Origin: Bacteroides sp.
Lineage (GTDB): Bacteria > Bacteroidota > Bacteroidia > Bacteroidales > Bacteroidaceae
Direction of reading: 5' to 3'
NCBI GenBank assembly: GCA_021201335.1
Contig: JAJQFD010000023.1
Coordinates: forward strand, 1 to 64,000
DNA: 64,000 nt
Numbering within the stretch: position 1 is the stretch's first letter; every line of letters begins with the position of its first letter. A model generated the notes under the pieces. It saw only the letters and a list, made by a program, of their open reading frames with translations. It had not been told where the DNA came from and did not search any database. Positions 35,775-45,128 of the stretch are shown piece after piece. A program made the position numbers and the translations under genes.

Positions 35775-36708
35775 AAAAATATCAGTTGTGATGTGTACTT
35801 ATAATGGTGAAGCACATATCCGCGAACAGTTGGACTCAATTATTTATCAGTCATATCCTGTTTATGAACTTATTGTACAAGACGATCATTCTACCGATCG
35901 AACCGTAGAAATTATTCAGGAATACGCTTTTCAATATTCATTCATAAAACTTTTTGTAAATGAAGAAACACTGGGTTATAATCAGAATTATTTGTCCGCT
36001 TTACTAAGAGCGAAAGGTGATGTTATTGCACTTGCAGATCAAGATGATATCTGGCACAAAGAAAAGTTAATGAAACAAATCAATAAATTGAATGAAGGAT
36101 TTTATCTGGTATTCCATAATTCATGTTTATTTAAAGATGTTCCTACACATCTTTTAGGCAGAAGATACAGCGAAAATCCTATCTTTACAGAATTACGTTT
36201 GATTTTGAAACCTTTTATTCCGGGGCACGAATGTCTTTTTTCGAAAGAAATATTGCCTGTAATAAAAGAAATGTATGAACAGGTTAATAATATCTCCTAT
36301 GATTCTGTGATTGCCCTCACTTGCCTTACATTAGGAAAAATAGCTTATCTCGACGAAGATTTAGTTTATTGGAGAAGACATATTCAAGCAACTACTTATC
36401 AGGAAAATCAAAAAAAAAATGGATCGATTGCCGGTGCCCTAAAATCATTGTCTTCACTTATCCGGTCAAAGAATAAAAAAATTATCATTCAATATTGTAA
36501 GGTAATTAGTATTTTGCCATTTAAAACGGCTGTAGCACAAAAAATGGTTTATTTATTACAACAAAACACTTTGCAGTTGATAAAAGCTTGCTTATTATGT
36601 GGGCAACATACATCTGCTCTCTTTTGTAAAACGTCTTTGAGAAATAAAGTCAAAGCAACATTTGCTCCACTCCATCTCTTCCGGGATGGGGATTTCCTTA
36701 TAAAATAG
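35761..36708 (+). CDS. Family 2 glycosyltransferase
   Basis: The 315-residue GT-A enzyme opens ISVVMCTYNGEAHIREQLDSI, with the nucleotide-binding QDDHSTDRT and the ADQDDIW metal-binding motif, a pattern common in rhamnosyl-type transferases. The start overlaps the flippase gene by 14 bases, which indicates translational coupling. The sugar and acceptor are unknown. This and the next two genes are noticeably richer in A and T than metG. Confidence 0.82.
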   Translation: MIKNKKISVVMCTYNGEAHIREQLDSIIYQSYPVYELIVQDDHSTDRTVEIIQEYAFQYSFIKLFVNEETLGYNQNYLSALLRAKGDVIALADQDDIWHKEKLMKQINKLNEGFYLVFHNSCLFKDVPTHLLGRRYSENPIFTELRLILKPFIPGHECLFSKEILPVIKEMYEQVNNISYDSVIALTCLTLGKIAYLDEDLVYWRRHIQATTYQENQKKNGSIAGALKSLSSLIRSKNKKIIIQYCKVISILPFKTAVAQKMVYLLQQNTLQLIKACLLCGQHTSALFCKTSLRNKVKATFAPLHLFRDGDFLIK

Positions 36709-36745
36709 AATTAATTCACATGAATACAAAAAGAATGCTTTAGCT

Positions 36746-37570
36746 ATGATTACTTTTATTCCAGTAGGCGGATTAGCTAACAGAATGCGTTCAATTGCAT
36801 CAGTCATAGCATTAGCCAAAGATAGCAGAGCAGATTTTCTGAAAATAATCTGGTTCAAGGATAAAGGACTTAATTGCTCCTTTGAAGATTTATTTCTTCC
36901 TCTAAATTTATCAGGCATTGAATTGAAAAATGGATCAATTCGTGACTTATTCCTATATGATCGACCAAGGAAAAAGAATTTTCACATACCAAGAATTTTT
37001 CAAAAAAAACTTTTCCACCATTGTTTATATGAGAAAGAAATTAGTAAGTTGAATAGAAAAAATTTTGATTTCATAGAGTGGGTGGGAAAGAACAATGTGT
37101 ATATGGCTTCTCATGATCATTTTTATCCTTCAGAATTTCGGTTGAGTGATTTATTTCAACCGGTAGGTGCTGTACAAAAAAGAATAAACGATATCTATTC
37201 TTTTTTCAATGCCTACACAATTGGAGTGCATATTCGTAGAACTGATCATATTATTTCGAAATCGGAAAGCCCCACAGAGTTATTTATTAAAGCAATGGAA
37301 AAAGAAATCAGTGATAACCCTGATGTTTGTTTTTATCTGGCAACAGATTCAGAAGAAGAGAAAGAACGATTGAAAAAGATATTTGCTGATAAGGTCATTA
37401 CTTCTCATAAAAAAGCATCTCGGAGTACTTTATCGGGAATGGAAGCTGCTGCTGCTGATATGTTTTTGTTATCAAAAACTCAGAAGATAATTGGCTCTTC
37501 TCAAAGTTCTTTCTCTGAAATTGCTGCCGGATTAACAAATATACCCTATATTGTATTACGAAAAGAATGA
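36746..37570 (+). CDS. Fucosyltransferase-like glycosyltransferase
   Basis: The 274-residue protein begins VGGLANRMRSIASVIALA and contains GVHIRRTDH at about 160-168. This is the HxRRxD motif of the GT11/GT23/NodZ group of fucosyltransferases, which binds GDP. Fucose transfer from GDP-fucose is thus the best guess, not proven. ManC, needed for GDP-mannose and hence GDP-fucose, is encoded 8 kb downstream. The gene overlaps the next one by 4 bases. Confidence 0.65.
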   Translation: MITFIPVGGLANRMRSIASVIALAKDSRADFLKIIWFKDKGLNCSFEDLFLPLNLSGIELKNGSIRDLFLYDRPRKKNFHIPRIFQKKLFHHCLYEKEISKLNRKNFDFIEWVGKNNVYMASHDHFYPSEFRLSDLFQPVGAVQKRINDIYSFFNAYTIGVHIRRTDHIISKSESPTELFIKAMEKEISDNPDVCFYLATDSEEEKERLKKIFADKVITSHKKASRSTLSGMEAAAADMFLLSKTQKIIGSSQSSFSEIAAGLTNIPYIVLRKE

Positions 37571-38568
37571 AAGCAACTATATATCCTAATCTTTTTTATA
37601 ATGAGAAGGTAAAGGCAAATCCTTATATAAAGGACTTTATATCAGCATTATACGATTCAGGTATACAAATAGCTAATCCTCCTCATAAAAATCCGTTGTT
37701 TAGTATCTGTTTTAAGATAATAAATAGCGATTTTTATTTTTTTCATTGGATAGAAGATGTTACCAACCATAAATTTGGATATCTGCAAGCATTCATGGCT
37801 GTTATATTTATAGTAAGAATTAAATTACATGGAAAAAAAATTATTTGGTTCCTACATAATAAAAGCGGACATACAACCAGGCATATAAAAATTAGAAAAT
37901 TACTTGTAAAGATATTAACAAAATCCGCAGACTATATTATTACGCATGCAAGCGATGGCTTGGAAATAATAGAAGATCCTTATAAAAAGAAAGTGATATT
38001 CATAGATCATCCAACAAAAAATAGAATCAAATTTAGCACAGAATCTAAGAATTTATCACCTGCTTTTGATCTTCTTATTTGGGGGTCGATATCACGGTAT
38101 AAAGGGGTCTTGGAGTTTTTGAGGTTCGCTAAAAAAACGGATTCTCCATTGAAGATAAAAATAGTAGGAAAATGTAAAGATAATCAATTATGCCGTGAAT
38201 TACTGGAAGAAAGCACGGAACTTGTTGATATAGAAAATAGAAGTATATCTTTTGAAGAACTCTGCCTGTATATCGAAAATGCTAAATTTGTTTTGATCCC
38301 TTATTCGGCAGAATCCATACTCAGTTCGGGTATTTTAATGGATTCTCTCTCGTTTGGCGCAAAAGTTATCGGCCCTGATGTGGGTTCTTTTAGAGATTAT
38401 GCCTCTTCCTCAGAAGTGAATGTTTATACATTTGCAAAATTTGATGATATAGAATACATTGTATCATTAAATGTCGAACCAGTTTCCATTGAAGGGTACA
38501 CTCGTTTCCTACAACGCAATTCCTGGAGCAATTTTGCAAAAAAAATATCCGATGTGATTCAATCTTAA
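37567..38568 (+). CDS. Glycosyltransferase, GT-B type
   Basis: The 333-residue protein has the pattern of GT-B (family 4-like) enzymes. An N-terminal half includes IIWFLHNKSGH and ADYIITHAS. A C-terminal nucleotide-sugar domain has LLIWGSISRYKGVLEF and the late IPYSAESILSSGILMDSLSFG region, where the E-x7-E-like acidic residues would lie. The sugar is unknown. It starts within the preceding stop codon (ATGA overlap), so it is part of the same operon. Confidence 0.72.
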   Translation: MKATIYPNLFYNEKVKANPYIKDFISALYDSGIQIANPPHKNPLFSICFKIINSDFYFFHWIEDVTNHKFGYLQAFMAVIFIVRIKLHGKKIIWFLHNKSGHTTRHIKIRKLLVKILTKSADYIITHASDGLEIIEDPYKKKVIFIDHPTKNRIKFSTESKNLSPAFDLLIWGSISRYKGVLEFLRFAKKTDSPLKIKIVGKCKDNQLCRELLEESTELVDIENRSISFEELCLYIENAKFVLIPYSAESILSSGILMDSLSFGAKVIGPDVGSFRDYASSSEVNVYTFAKFDDIEYIVSLNVEPVSIEGYTRFLQRNSWSNFAKKISDVIQS

Positions 38569-38581
38569 ATCAATAAAATTT

Positions 38582-39493
38582 ATGCCCTATTCTCCGATTT
38601 TATTATTTGTATATAACCGGCCGGAACATACAAAGCAAGCAATTCGATCATTGCAACAAAATACACTAGCTTCTAAAAGCAAGCTCATCGTTTATTCTGA
38701 TGCAGCTATGTCTGATGAGCATCTTCCGGCTGTAGAAGAAGTAAGAAAATTCATTCGGACAATAGATGGATTCTTAGAGGTCGAAATTATTGAACGAGAT
38801 GAGAATTGGGGTCTTGCCCGCAGTATCATTGAAGGTGTTACGACTCAACTTGAAATATTTAACCAAGTGATTGTGGTGGAAGATGATCTTATTCTTGCTC
38901 CTTATTTCCTCCAATTCATGAATGACGCACTGGATATGTACAAAGATGAACCTCGTGTAGGACACATTCAGGCCTGTGATTTCACAGAAGATCCTTGTTT
39001 ACCAGCCACTTTCCTGATAAAATGGACGGGCAGTTGGGGGTGGGCTACCTGGCACAGGTCGTGGAAGCACTTTAATTCTGACGGAGCAGCATTACTTAGA
39101 GAGTTGGAAGCACGGCAATTAACGTATACATTTGATTTTAATGGGAAATATGGATATACCCAAATGCTTCGCAAACAAATTCAAGGTAAAAATAATTCGT
39201 GGGCCATACGTTGGAATGCCAGTTTATTCTTGCAAGATATTCTTTCTCTGAATGTAGGTAAGTCACTCGTTCGTAATACCGGATTCGATGGAAGTGGCAC
39301 TAATTGTGGGGGAGGAGGACTTTATGATACTAATCTTTGGATGAAAGAACTTCCAGTGGAAAAGATACACCCAATAACCGAAAACCTAATAGCTCGAAAT
39401 GCATATTCTAATTACTATGCCCGTACCAATTCTTTTATGGCAAAAGCCATACGAAGAATACGGAGAACATTAAAAGGAGACTTCGGTGCTTAA
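38582..39493 (+). CDS. Family 2-like glycosyltransferase
   Basis: The 303-residue protein starts PILLFVYNRPEHTKQAIRSL, and a GT-A metal-binding motif is visible in VVEDDLILAPYFL. A downstream SWGWATWHRSW region is typical of a family often annotated as sugar transferase or hemolytic-protein-like GT2. The donor sugar is unknown. It lies in the glycan operon, 13 bases after the previous gene. Confidence 0.75.
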   Translation: MPYSPILLFVYNRPEHTKQAIRSLQQNTLASKSKLIVYSDAAMSDEHLPAVEEVRKFIRTIDGFLEVEIIERDENWGLARSIIEGVTTQLEIFNQVIVVEDDLILAPYFLQFMNDALDMYKDEPRVGHIQACDFTEDPCLPATFLIKWTGSWGWATWHRSWKHFNSDGAALLRELEARQLTYTFDFNGKYGYTQMLRKQIQGKNNSWAIRWNASLFLQDILSLNVGKSLVRNTGFDGSGTNCGGGGLYDTNLWMKELPVEKIHPITENLIARNAYSNYYARTNSFMAKAIRRIRRTLKGDFGA

Positions 39494-39505
39494 GAGAAAA
39501 ATGCC

Positions 39506-39513
39506 TATCTTTG
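39506..39513 (+). promoter_or_regulatory. -7 box before the GT4 gene
   Basis: TATCTTTG lies 17 bases before the next start codon, suggesting an internal promoter for the last two glycosyltransferase genes. No clear upstream TTG. Confidence 0.4.
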
Positions 39514-39529
39514 CTAAAACTTTAACTTT

Positions 39530-40798
39530 ATGAGAGTACTACTAATCAATACTGCCGAACGTATTGGGGGAGCCGCTATTGCCGCCGGTCGTTTGACAGA
39601 TTCTTTAATTAATAACGGTGTAAAAGCGAAGCTACTGGTGCGCGACAAGCAAACTGATAAGATCAGTGTTGTGGTGCTGGACCGTGGATGGAGACATCTG
39701 TGGCACTTCTTCTGGGAACGTGTCATCATCTGGGGAGCAAATCGATTTCACCGGAATAATCTCTTTGAAGTAGACATAGCCAACAAAGGCACAGATATTA
39801 CCTCTCTACCTGAATTTACACAAGCCGATATTATTCATTTGCATTGGATAAATCAGGGAATGTTATCGCTGAAAAATATACAGAAAATATTGCAGTCGGG
39901 CAAACCAGTTGTATGGACTATGCACGATATGTGGCCATGTACCGGAATTTGCCATTATGCAGGAGGCTGTATAAATTATCAGGACCGGAACTGTGGTAAT
40001 TGTTCTTATTTATTAGGGGGAGGAAACAGAAGAGACCTGTCCCACCGCGTTTTTATGAAAAAACAAAAAATACTGCAAACTGCTCCTATCCATTTTGTCA
40101 CTTGTAGTGCTTGGTTGCAGGATTTAGCAAGAAAAAGTGCCTTACTGAATAAGCACGAAATTACACATATTCCTAATCCAATTAATACAAACTTATTCAA
40201 ATCTAAATCAAAAAAAGAGGCAAGAATCAAATGTGGTTTACCGACGGAAAGTCCATTAATTCTTTTTGGTTCTGTTAAAGTAAAAGATAGGAGAAAAGGG
40301 GCTGATTATCTGGTGGAAGCATGTAACATCCTCGCAATGAAGCATCCGGAATTGATAAATACATTAGGGGTGGTTCTGATCGGCCATAAATCACGTTCGC
40401 TGGAAAAGATATTACCTTTCAAAGTTTACCCATTGGATTATGTGAGTGATGAACATGAACTGGTGAATATTTATAACTCCGTAGATATGTATGTTACTCC
40501 TTCACTGGAAGATAACCTGCCGAATACTATTATGGAGGCAATGGCCTGTGGTGTACCATGTGTGGGGTTTCAGGTAGGTGGGATACCAGAAATGATCGAT
40601 CATCTGCATAATGGATATGTGGCCGATTACAAATCATCTTATGATTTTGCTAATGGTATCTACTGGATATTAAAAGAAAGTGATTACCCTATGCTTTGTG
40701 AACAGGCAAGCCATAAAGTGGTGACACAATATTCCGAGCGAATCATCGCCAAGAGATATATCGAGGTTTACAATAAAATAACCGGATCGAATGAATAA
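39530..40798 (+). CDS. Family 4 glycosyltransferase (WcaC-like)
   Basis: The 422-residue GT-B protein begins INTAERIGGAAIAAGRLTDSL, contains WTMHDMWPCTGICHY and a small cysteine-rich stretch, and ends with the GT4 signature (TPSLEDNLPNTIMEAMACGVP, in which the conserved glutamates bind the nucleotide). The layout resembles colanic-acid WcaC-type transferases. The sugar is unknown. It overlaps the next gene by 8 bases. Confidence 0.82.
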   Translation: MRVLLINTAERIGGAAIAAGRLTDSLINNGVKAKLLVRDKQTDKISVVVLDRGWRHLWHFFWERVIIWGANRFHRNNLFEVDIANKGTDITSLPEFTQADIIHLHWINQGMLSLKNIQKILQSGKPVVWTMHDMWPCTGICHYAGGCINYQDRNCGNCSYLLGGGNRRDLSHRVFMKKQKILQTAPIHFVTCSAWLQDLARKSALLNKHEITHIPNPINTNLFKSKSKKEARIKCGLPTESPLILFGSVKVKDRRKGADYLVEACNILAMKHPELINTLGVVLIGHKSRSLEKILPFKVYPLDYVSDEHELVNIYNSVDMYVTPSLEDNLPNTIMEAMACGVPCVGFQVGGIPEMIDHLHNGYVADYKSSYDFANGIYWILKESDYPMLCEQASHKVVTQYSERIIAKRYIEVYNKITGSNE

Positions 40799-41543
40799 TA
40801 GATTTTCTCCCCGGTTCAGCATTATCACTGTTACCTATAATGCCGCATGCGTAGTGGAAGCTACGATCAAAAGTGTGGTTTCACAAACTTACGGTAATGT
40901 GGAATATATTATTGTTGATGGTGTATCCAGCGATGAAACCCTAAAGATTGTAGATAAATACCGCTACCTCATTCAAAAAGTAGTAAGCGAGCCTGACAAG
41001 GGATTGTATGATGCAATGAACAAAGGAATGCTTCTGGCCACTGGTGATTACCTTTGTTTCCTGAATGCCGGCGATAGTTTGAGAGAACCTACTACATTGG
41101 AAGATATGGTACAATCCATTACTCCTGGAGAAACTCCTGATGTAATGTATGGCGAGACAGCACTGGTTGATATAAACAGGAATTTTCAACGGATGAAGCG
41201 TCTTTCAGCCCCGGAAGTACTTACCTGGAAAAGCTTTAAAAAAGGAATGCTCGTAAGTCACCAGGCTTTCTTTGCCCGAAGAGAACTGGCTGAACCCTAT
41301 GATTTACAATATCGCTTTTCTTCGGATGTTGACTGGTGTATCCGAATCATGAAGAAATCCGGTATACTTCACAATACTCATCTCATTATTATTGATTATC
41401 TGGAAGAAGGGATGACCACACAAAACCGAAAAGCTTCTCTAAAGGAAAGGTTCTGGATTATGACTAAACATTACGGGCTTGCAAGCACCTTAATCCATCA
41501 TATCGGTTTTGTTTTTCGTCTATTTACGAAACCGGGCCAGTAA
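40791..41543 (+). CDS. Family 2 glycosyltransferase (WcaE-like)
   Basis: The 250-residue GT-A enzyme starts FSIITVTYNAACVVEATIKSV, with YIIVDGVSSDET and the DxD-region LNAGDSL. It resembles the colanic-acid WcaE/WcaA type. It ends the glycan cluster; its 3' end overlaps the convergent sirtuin gene by 24 bases. Confidence 0.82.
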   Translation: MNNRFSPRFSIITVTYNAACVVEATIKSVVSQTYGNVEYIIVDGVSSDETLKIVDKYRYLIQKVVSEPDKGLYDAMNKGMLLATGDYLCFLNAGDSLREPTTLEDMVQSITPGETPDVMYGETALVDINRNFQRMKRLSAPEVLTWKSFKKGMLVSHQAFFARRELAEPYDLQYRFSSDVDWCIRIMKKSGILHNTHLIIIDYLEEGMTTQNRKASLKERFWIMTKHYGLASTLIHHIGFVFRLFTKPGQ

Positions 41544-42218
41544 TTCGGCCATTCCTTCGGAAGCTCCTTTACGGATCACCTCAATCGTTTTACTCGAACT
41601 CACTTGTACTTCATGAGGATCAATCAGGTAAATTTCAGCATGATCGGGTGCATAATTCAACAATCCAGCAGCCGGGTAAACATTTAGAGAAGTACCGATA
41701 ATCACAAGAATATCTGCCTGTTTTACAAACTGAACTGCTGTCTCTATCCTGGGAACAGCTTCTCCGAACCAAACTATATACGGACGTAACTGGGAACCAT
41801 CACCCGCCTTATCACCCACTTTTATTTCATATTCTTCCGGTATTAATTCTTTAATATATCGTGAATCATTGGGGTTTCTACTGGAACAGGCTTTGGTTAA
41901 TTCACCGTGAAGATGAATGATATGCTTGCTTCCCGCACGTTCGTGTAGGTTATCTACATTCTGGGTAATAACCGTTACATCAAAATCTTTTTCGAGTTCA
42001 GCTACCAGTTCATGGCCTTTATTTGGTTTTACCGACATTAATTGTTTTCTTCGATCGTTATAGAAACGAAGTACCAAATCGGGATTTTTAAAGAAGCCAT
42101 CTGGAGTTGCCACATCTTCGATAGGGTATTTTTCCCATAAACCACCAGTGTCACGAAAAGTACTGATTCCACTTTCAGCACTCATCCCGGCACCGGATAA
42201 CACAACTAACTTTTTCAT
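41520..42218 (-). CDS. cobB: NAD-dependent protein deacylase (sirtuin)
   Basis: The 232-residue protein starts MKKLVVLSGAGMSAESGI. A longer start at 42263 is less likely. NAD-binding GAGMSAESG, TQNVDNLHERAG and catalytic HLHGE are present. YNDRR supplies a Tyr-x-x-Arg pair of the kind that in SIRT5 and CobB recognises succinyl or malonyl lysine, so desuccinylation is plausible. The four zinc cysteines usual in the family are not there; only one Cys follows HLHGE. It is convergent with the glycan cluster. Confidence 0.88.
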   Translation of the reverse strand: MKKLVVLSGAGMSAESGISTFRDTGGLWEKYPIEDVATPDGFFKNPDLVLRFYNDRRKQLMSVKPNKGHELVAELEKDFDVTVITQNVDNLHERAGSKHIIHLHGELTKACSSRNPNDSRYIKELIPEEYEIKVGDKAGDGSQLRPYIVWFGEAVPRIETAVQFVKQADILVIIGTSLNVYPAAGLLNYAPDHAEIYLIDPHEVQVSSSKTIEVIRKGASEGMAELLARFRK

Positions 42219-42320
42219 TATGCTTTTTTGTTTATGAATAGTAAAACAAGTTTTCGTTACCAAATAACAAAAATAAGAAAATTTAAATAACTAAATCCTT
42301 ATCATTCAAATTAAAACATG

Positions 42321-42328
42321 TACTTTTG
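42321..42328 (+). promoter_or_regulatory. -7 box of the FKBP pair
   Basis: TACTTTTG lies 18 bases before the first FKBP start; no clear TTG element upstream. Confidence 0.4.
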
Positions 42329-42345
42329 CTGACTAAAATATAATT

Positions 42346-42930
42346 ATGGATAAATTTAGTTACGCGATTGGCCTGGGAATAGGCCAAAACTTATTGAGTA
42401 TGGGTGCCAGTAATATTTCAGTAGAAGATTTTGCCCAAGCAATCACCGATGTATTAAACAATAACCCAACAACTATAACTCACCAGGAAGCACGTGATAT
42501 TGTGAATGCGTATTTCGCCGAATTCGAAGCAAAAATCAACGCAGAAAATGTTCAGAAAGGAAAAGATTTCCTGGAGCAGAATAAAGAAAACCCCGAGGTA
42601 AAAACTTTGCCGAGCGGATTACAATACGAAGTAATCACCGAAGGAAATGGGAAAAAGCCCAAGGCTACCGACCAGGTAAGATGCCATTATGAAGGAACCC
42701 TCATCGACGGAACATTATTCGATAGTTCGATCAAACGCGGTCAACCTGCTGTGTTTGGAGTAAATCAGGTTATACAGGGTTGGGTAGAAGCTTTACAGCT
42801 AATGACAGAAGGTTCCAAATGGAAGCTTTATATCCCCTCTGAATTGGGATATGGCGCACAAGGAGCCGGCGAAATGATTCCTCCCCATAGTACACTTATA
42901 TTTGAAGTTGAATTAATCGAAGTTTTATAA
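42346..42930 (+). CDS. FKBP-type peptidyl-prolyl isomerase
   Basis: The 194-residue protein has a helical N-terminal dimerisation domain (about 1-85) of the FkpA/Mip type and a C-terminal FKBP domain (VRCHYEGTLIDGTLFDSS, VIQGWVEAL, LGYGAQG). There is no signal peptide, unlike the following paralogue, so it may act in the cytoplasm. The two lie in tandem 17 bases apart, an arrangement often seen in Bacteroidales. Confidence 0.9.
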   Translation: MDKFSYAIGLGIGQNLLSMGASNISVEDFAQAITDVLNNNPTTITHQEARDIVNAYFAEFEAKINAENVQKGKDFLEQNKENPEVKTLPSGLQYEVITEGNGKKPKATDQVRCHYEGTLIDGTLFDSSIKRGQPAVFGVNQVIQGWVEALQLMTEGSKWKLYIPSELGYGAQGAGEMIPPHSTLIFEVELIEVL

Positions 42931-42947
42931 TAAATAACCAAAGCGAA

Positions 42948-43814
42948 ATGAAAAAAGTAAGTTTTTTAATGGTAGCAGCAGTAGCAATCGGACTTGCGTC
43001 TTGTACTGCTCAACCTAAAGCAAATCTGAAATCAGACGTTGACACACTATCTTATGCTATCGGTATGGAACGTACGGATGGTTTGATGGGATATCTGGTA
43101 AACCAAGTAAGAATGGATACTACTCACATGAGTGACTTTATGAAAGGTTTTTCAGAAGGTTCTAACAAAGTATCTGCTAAAGACATCGCCTATATAACTG
43201 GCTTACAAATTGGCCAAATGGTAGGTAAACATTGGGTAGAAGGTTTGAATCGCGAAATTTTTGGTGATGATTCAACTAAAACAATCAGTAAAGAAAATAT
43301 GCTGGCAGGTTTTTATGCAGGTGTAAATGGTAAAGACACGACCATTATGACTATGCAAAAAGCACGTATGTATTCCCAGGAAGGCATGCAAAGAATCAAA
43401 GACGCTAGCCTTTCTGAACAATTTAAAGACAATAAAGAAGAAGGCGAAAAATTCCTCGATGAAAATAAAGGAAAAGATGGCGTTGTAACTACAGAAAGTG
43501 GTTTGCAATACAAAATCATTACTCAGGGTAAAGGTGAAATTCCAACTGAAAATGATAGAGTGAAAGTAAACTACAAAGGTACATTAATTGATGGTACTGA
43601 GTTTGACAGTTCTTACAAACGTAATGAACCTGCAACATTCCGCGCTAACCAAGTAATTAAAGGATGGACGGAAGCATTAACAATGATGCCTGTAGGTTCT
43701 AAATGGGAACTTTATATCCCTCAAGATCTAGCTTATGGCTCCAGAAATCAAGGTCAAATTAAACCTTTCTCTACATTAGTTTTCGAAGTAGAACTGGTAG
43801 GTATTGAAAAATAA
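42948..43814 (+). CDS. FKBP-type peptidyl-prolyl isomerase, lipoprotein
   Basis: The 288-residue protein has a lipobox at Cys19 (GLASCTAQ), a long helical N-terminal domain and a C-terminal FKBP domain (VKVNYKGTLIDGTEFDSS, VIKGWTEAL, LAYGSRN). It likely folds proteins in the periplasm or at the outer membrane. It shares its transcript with the preceding paralogue and ends in a strong terminator. Confidence 0.9.
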   Translation: MKKVSFLMVAAVAIGLASCTAQPKANLKSDVDTLSYAIGMERTDGLMGYLVNQVRMDTTHMSDFMKGFSEGSNKVSAKDIAYITGLQIGQMVGKHWVEGLNREIFGDDSTKTISKENMLAGFYAGVNGKDTTIMTMQKARMYSQEGMQRIKDASLSEQFKDNKEEGEKFLDENKGKDGVVTTESGLQYKIITQGKGEIPTENDRVKVNYKGTLIDGTEFDSSYKRNEPATFRANQVIKGWTEALTMMPVGSKWELYIPQDLAYGSRNQGQIKPFSTLVFEVELVGIEK

Positions 43815-43843
43815 GAACCTATAATTCTATCGTTTTTACTGAC

Positions 43844-43889
43844 AGTGTTGAGGTATTGGAGTTGGACTCCGGTACCTCAACACTTTTTT
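43844..43889 (+). terminator. Terminator after the FKBP pair
   Basis: A perfect 12-bp stem, AGTGTTGAGGTA paired with TACCTCAACACT, with an inner GGAGT/ACTCC stem, is followed by five T residues. Confidence 0.92.
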
Positions 43890-43941
43890 ATATATTTCTT
43901 GTTTTTTCTTTCAAAAGTGACATGAAATTAAAAAAATGTCC

Positions 43942-43949
43942 TATATTTG
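43942..43949 (+). promoter_or_regulatory. -7 box of the Lrp/AsnC gene
   Basis: TATATTTG lies 40 bases before the chosen ATG and within any longer reading of the gene, which supports the shorter start. Confidence 0.5.
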
Positions 43950-43989
43950 CTTACTATTTGATTATAAAACAATAATAACTCTGTATATT

Positions 43990-44454
43990 ATGGAAAAAAT
44001 AGACAATCTCGACAGACAGATTTTGGAGATTATCTCTCAAAACGCCCGTATTCCTTTTAAAGGTGTGGCGGCAGAATGTGGCGTATCACGTGCTGCTATT
44101 CATCAACGTGTTCAAAGACTGATTGATATGGGAGTAATTGTGGGTTCAGGTTATCATGTTAACCCTAAGTCACTGGGATATAGGACATGTACGTATATTG
44201 GAATCACTCTTGAAAAAGGTTCGATGTATAAAGATGTGGTAGCCGAATTGCAAAAGATTCCTGAAGTAGTAGAATGTCATTTTACTACTGGTCCTTATAC
44301 GATGCTTACCAAAGTATATGCATGTGATAACGAACATTTAATGGAACTTCTAAATAATAAAATGCAGGAAATTCCAGGTGTGGTTTCAACCGAAACTTTG
44401 ATCTCACTGGAACAAAGCATTAAAAAAGAAATTCCCATTCGCCTGAATAAATGA
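43990..44454 (+). CDS. Lrp/AsnC family transcriptional regulator
   Basis: The 154-residue protein starts MEKIDNLDRQILEIISQNAR. It has the Lrp helix-turn-helix (FKGVAAECGVSRAAIHQRVQRL) and the C-terminal RAM ligand-sensing domain (VECHFTTGPYTMLTKVYA). I prefer this start because the frame upstream covers a promoter box. It probably binds an amino acid and controls its metabolism; the targets are unknown. The next gene overlaps its stop by 4 bases. Confidence 0.9.
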   Translation: MEKIDNLDRQILEIISQNARIPFKGVAAECGVSRAAIHQRVQRLIDMGVIVGSGYHVNPKSLGYRTCTYIGITLEKGSMYKDVVAELQKIPEVVECHFTTGPYTMLTKVYACDNEHLMELLNNKMQEIPGVVSTETLISLEQSIKKEIPIRLNK

Positions 44455-44765
44455 TTAGTTTTTTGAACGAGTACCATTTGTCAGGACTTACCATAGGTAT
44501 TTGTACATTCCTCATTATCGGTCTTTTTCATCCGGTGGTGGTCAGGGCTGAATATTATTGGGGTACAAAATCATGGTGGATTTTCCTGATACTAGGAATT
44601 GCAGGATTGGTGGCCTCACTTTATTTTGAAGACATCTTTATTTCATCTTTGTGCGGTGTATTTGCCTTTTCCTCCTTTTGGACAATCAAAGAGGTTTTTG
44701 AGCAGGAAGACCGCGTTAAGAAAGGCTGGTTTCCCAAGAATCCAAAAAGGCACTATAAGTTTTAA
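44451..44765 (+). CDS. DUF4491 family membrane protein
   Basis: The 104-residue protein has three hydrophobic segments and the DUF4491 pattern: LSGLTIGICTFLIIGLFHPV, then AEYYWGTKSWWIF, then a cytosolic tail with KEVFEQEDRVKKGWFPKNP. The function is not known. It overlaps the Lrp/AsnC gene by 4 bases and is thus co-transcribed with it. Confidence 0.82.
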   Translation: MISFLNEYHLSGLTIGICTFLIIGLFHPVVVRAEYYWGTKSWWIFLILGIAGLVASLYFEDIFISSLCGVFAFSSFWTIKEVFEQEDRVKKGWFPKNPKRHYKF

Positions 44766-44798
44766 AGGAAACAGACTTATAAAATTACTTTTTATTTC

Positions 44799-44829
44799 TT
44801 GCATAGTTCAGGAAAAATATGTAATTTCG
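44799..44829 (+). promoter_or_regulatory. Promoter of tRNA (CAT)
   Basis: TTG, 20 bases, then TAATTTCG, a one-mismatch -7 box, 27 bases before the tRNA. Confidence 0.55.
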
Positions 44830-44856
44830 CATCGCATTCAGAAAGGATGATTGCAC

Positions 44857-44930
44857 GGGCTTATAGCTCAGTTGGTTAGAGCAACAGACTCATAATCTGG
44901 AGGTCCCTGGTTCAAGCCCAGGTTGGCCCA
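44857..44930 (+). tRNA. tRNA with CAT anticodon (Ile2 or Met)
   Basis: The cloverleaf has acceptor GGGCTTA/TTGGCCC with a weak pair, D arm GCTCAGTTGGTTAGAGC, anticodon loop CTCATAA and T loop TTCAAGC, followed by A and CC. CAT reads Met, or Ile if the C is modified to lysidine. TTCAAGCCC and the acceptor favour Ile2, but this is not certain. Confidence 0.85.
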
Positions 44931-44934
44931 CCTA

Positions 44935-44970
44935 AAAAGACTATAAATCATTGATTTATGGTCTTTTTTT
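44935..44970 (+). terminator. Terminator of tRNA (CAT)
   Basis: AAAGACTATAAATC pairs with GATTTATGGTCTTT with one mismatch across a 3-base loop, then a T tract. Confidence 0.88.
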
Positions 44971-45128
44971 ATTGCTTAAATACAAACTATGGAGTTAATG
45001 TGGAGAATCTTATGATCGTCCTATAGCAGCCAAATAATGAATCAAGTCGAAAATATTATTATTGAGTGGTGCATGTGAAAATTGATAAAAAGGCGCGAAG
45101 CGGTAAGGGGCACCACTTGTAATCTCTT

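Noticed and set aside
45065..45117. AGTGGTGC/GCACCACT hairpin between the two tRNA genes.
   Set aside because: Only 8 bp with a 37-base loop and no other support.
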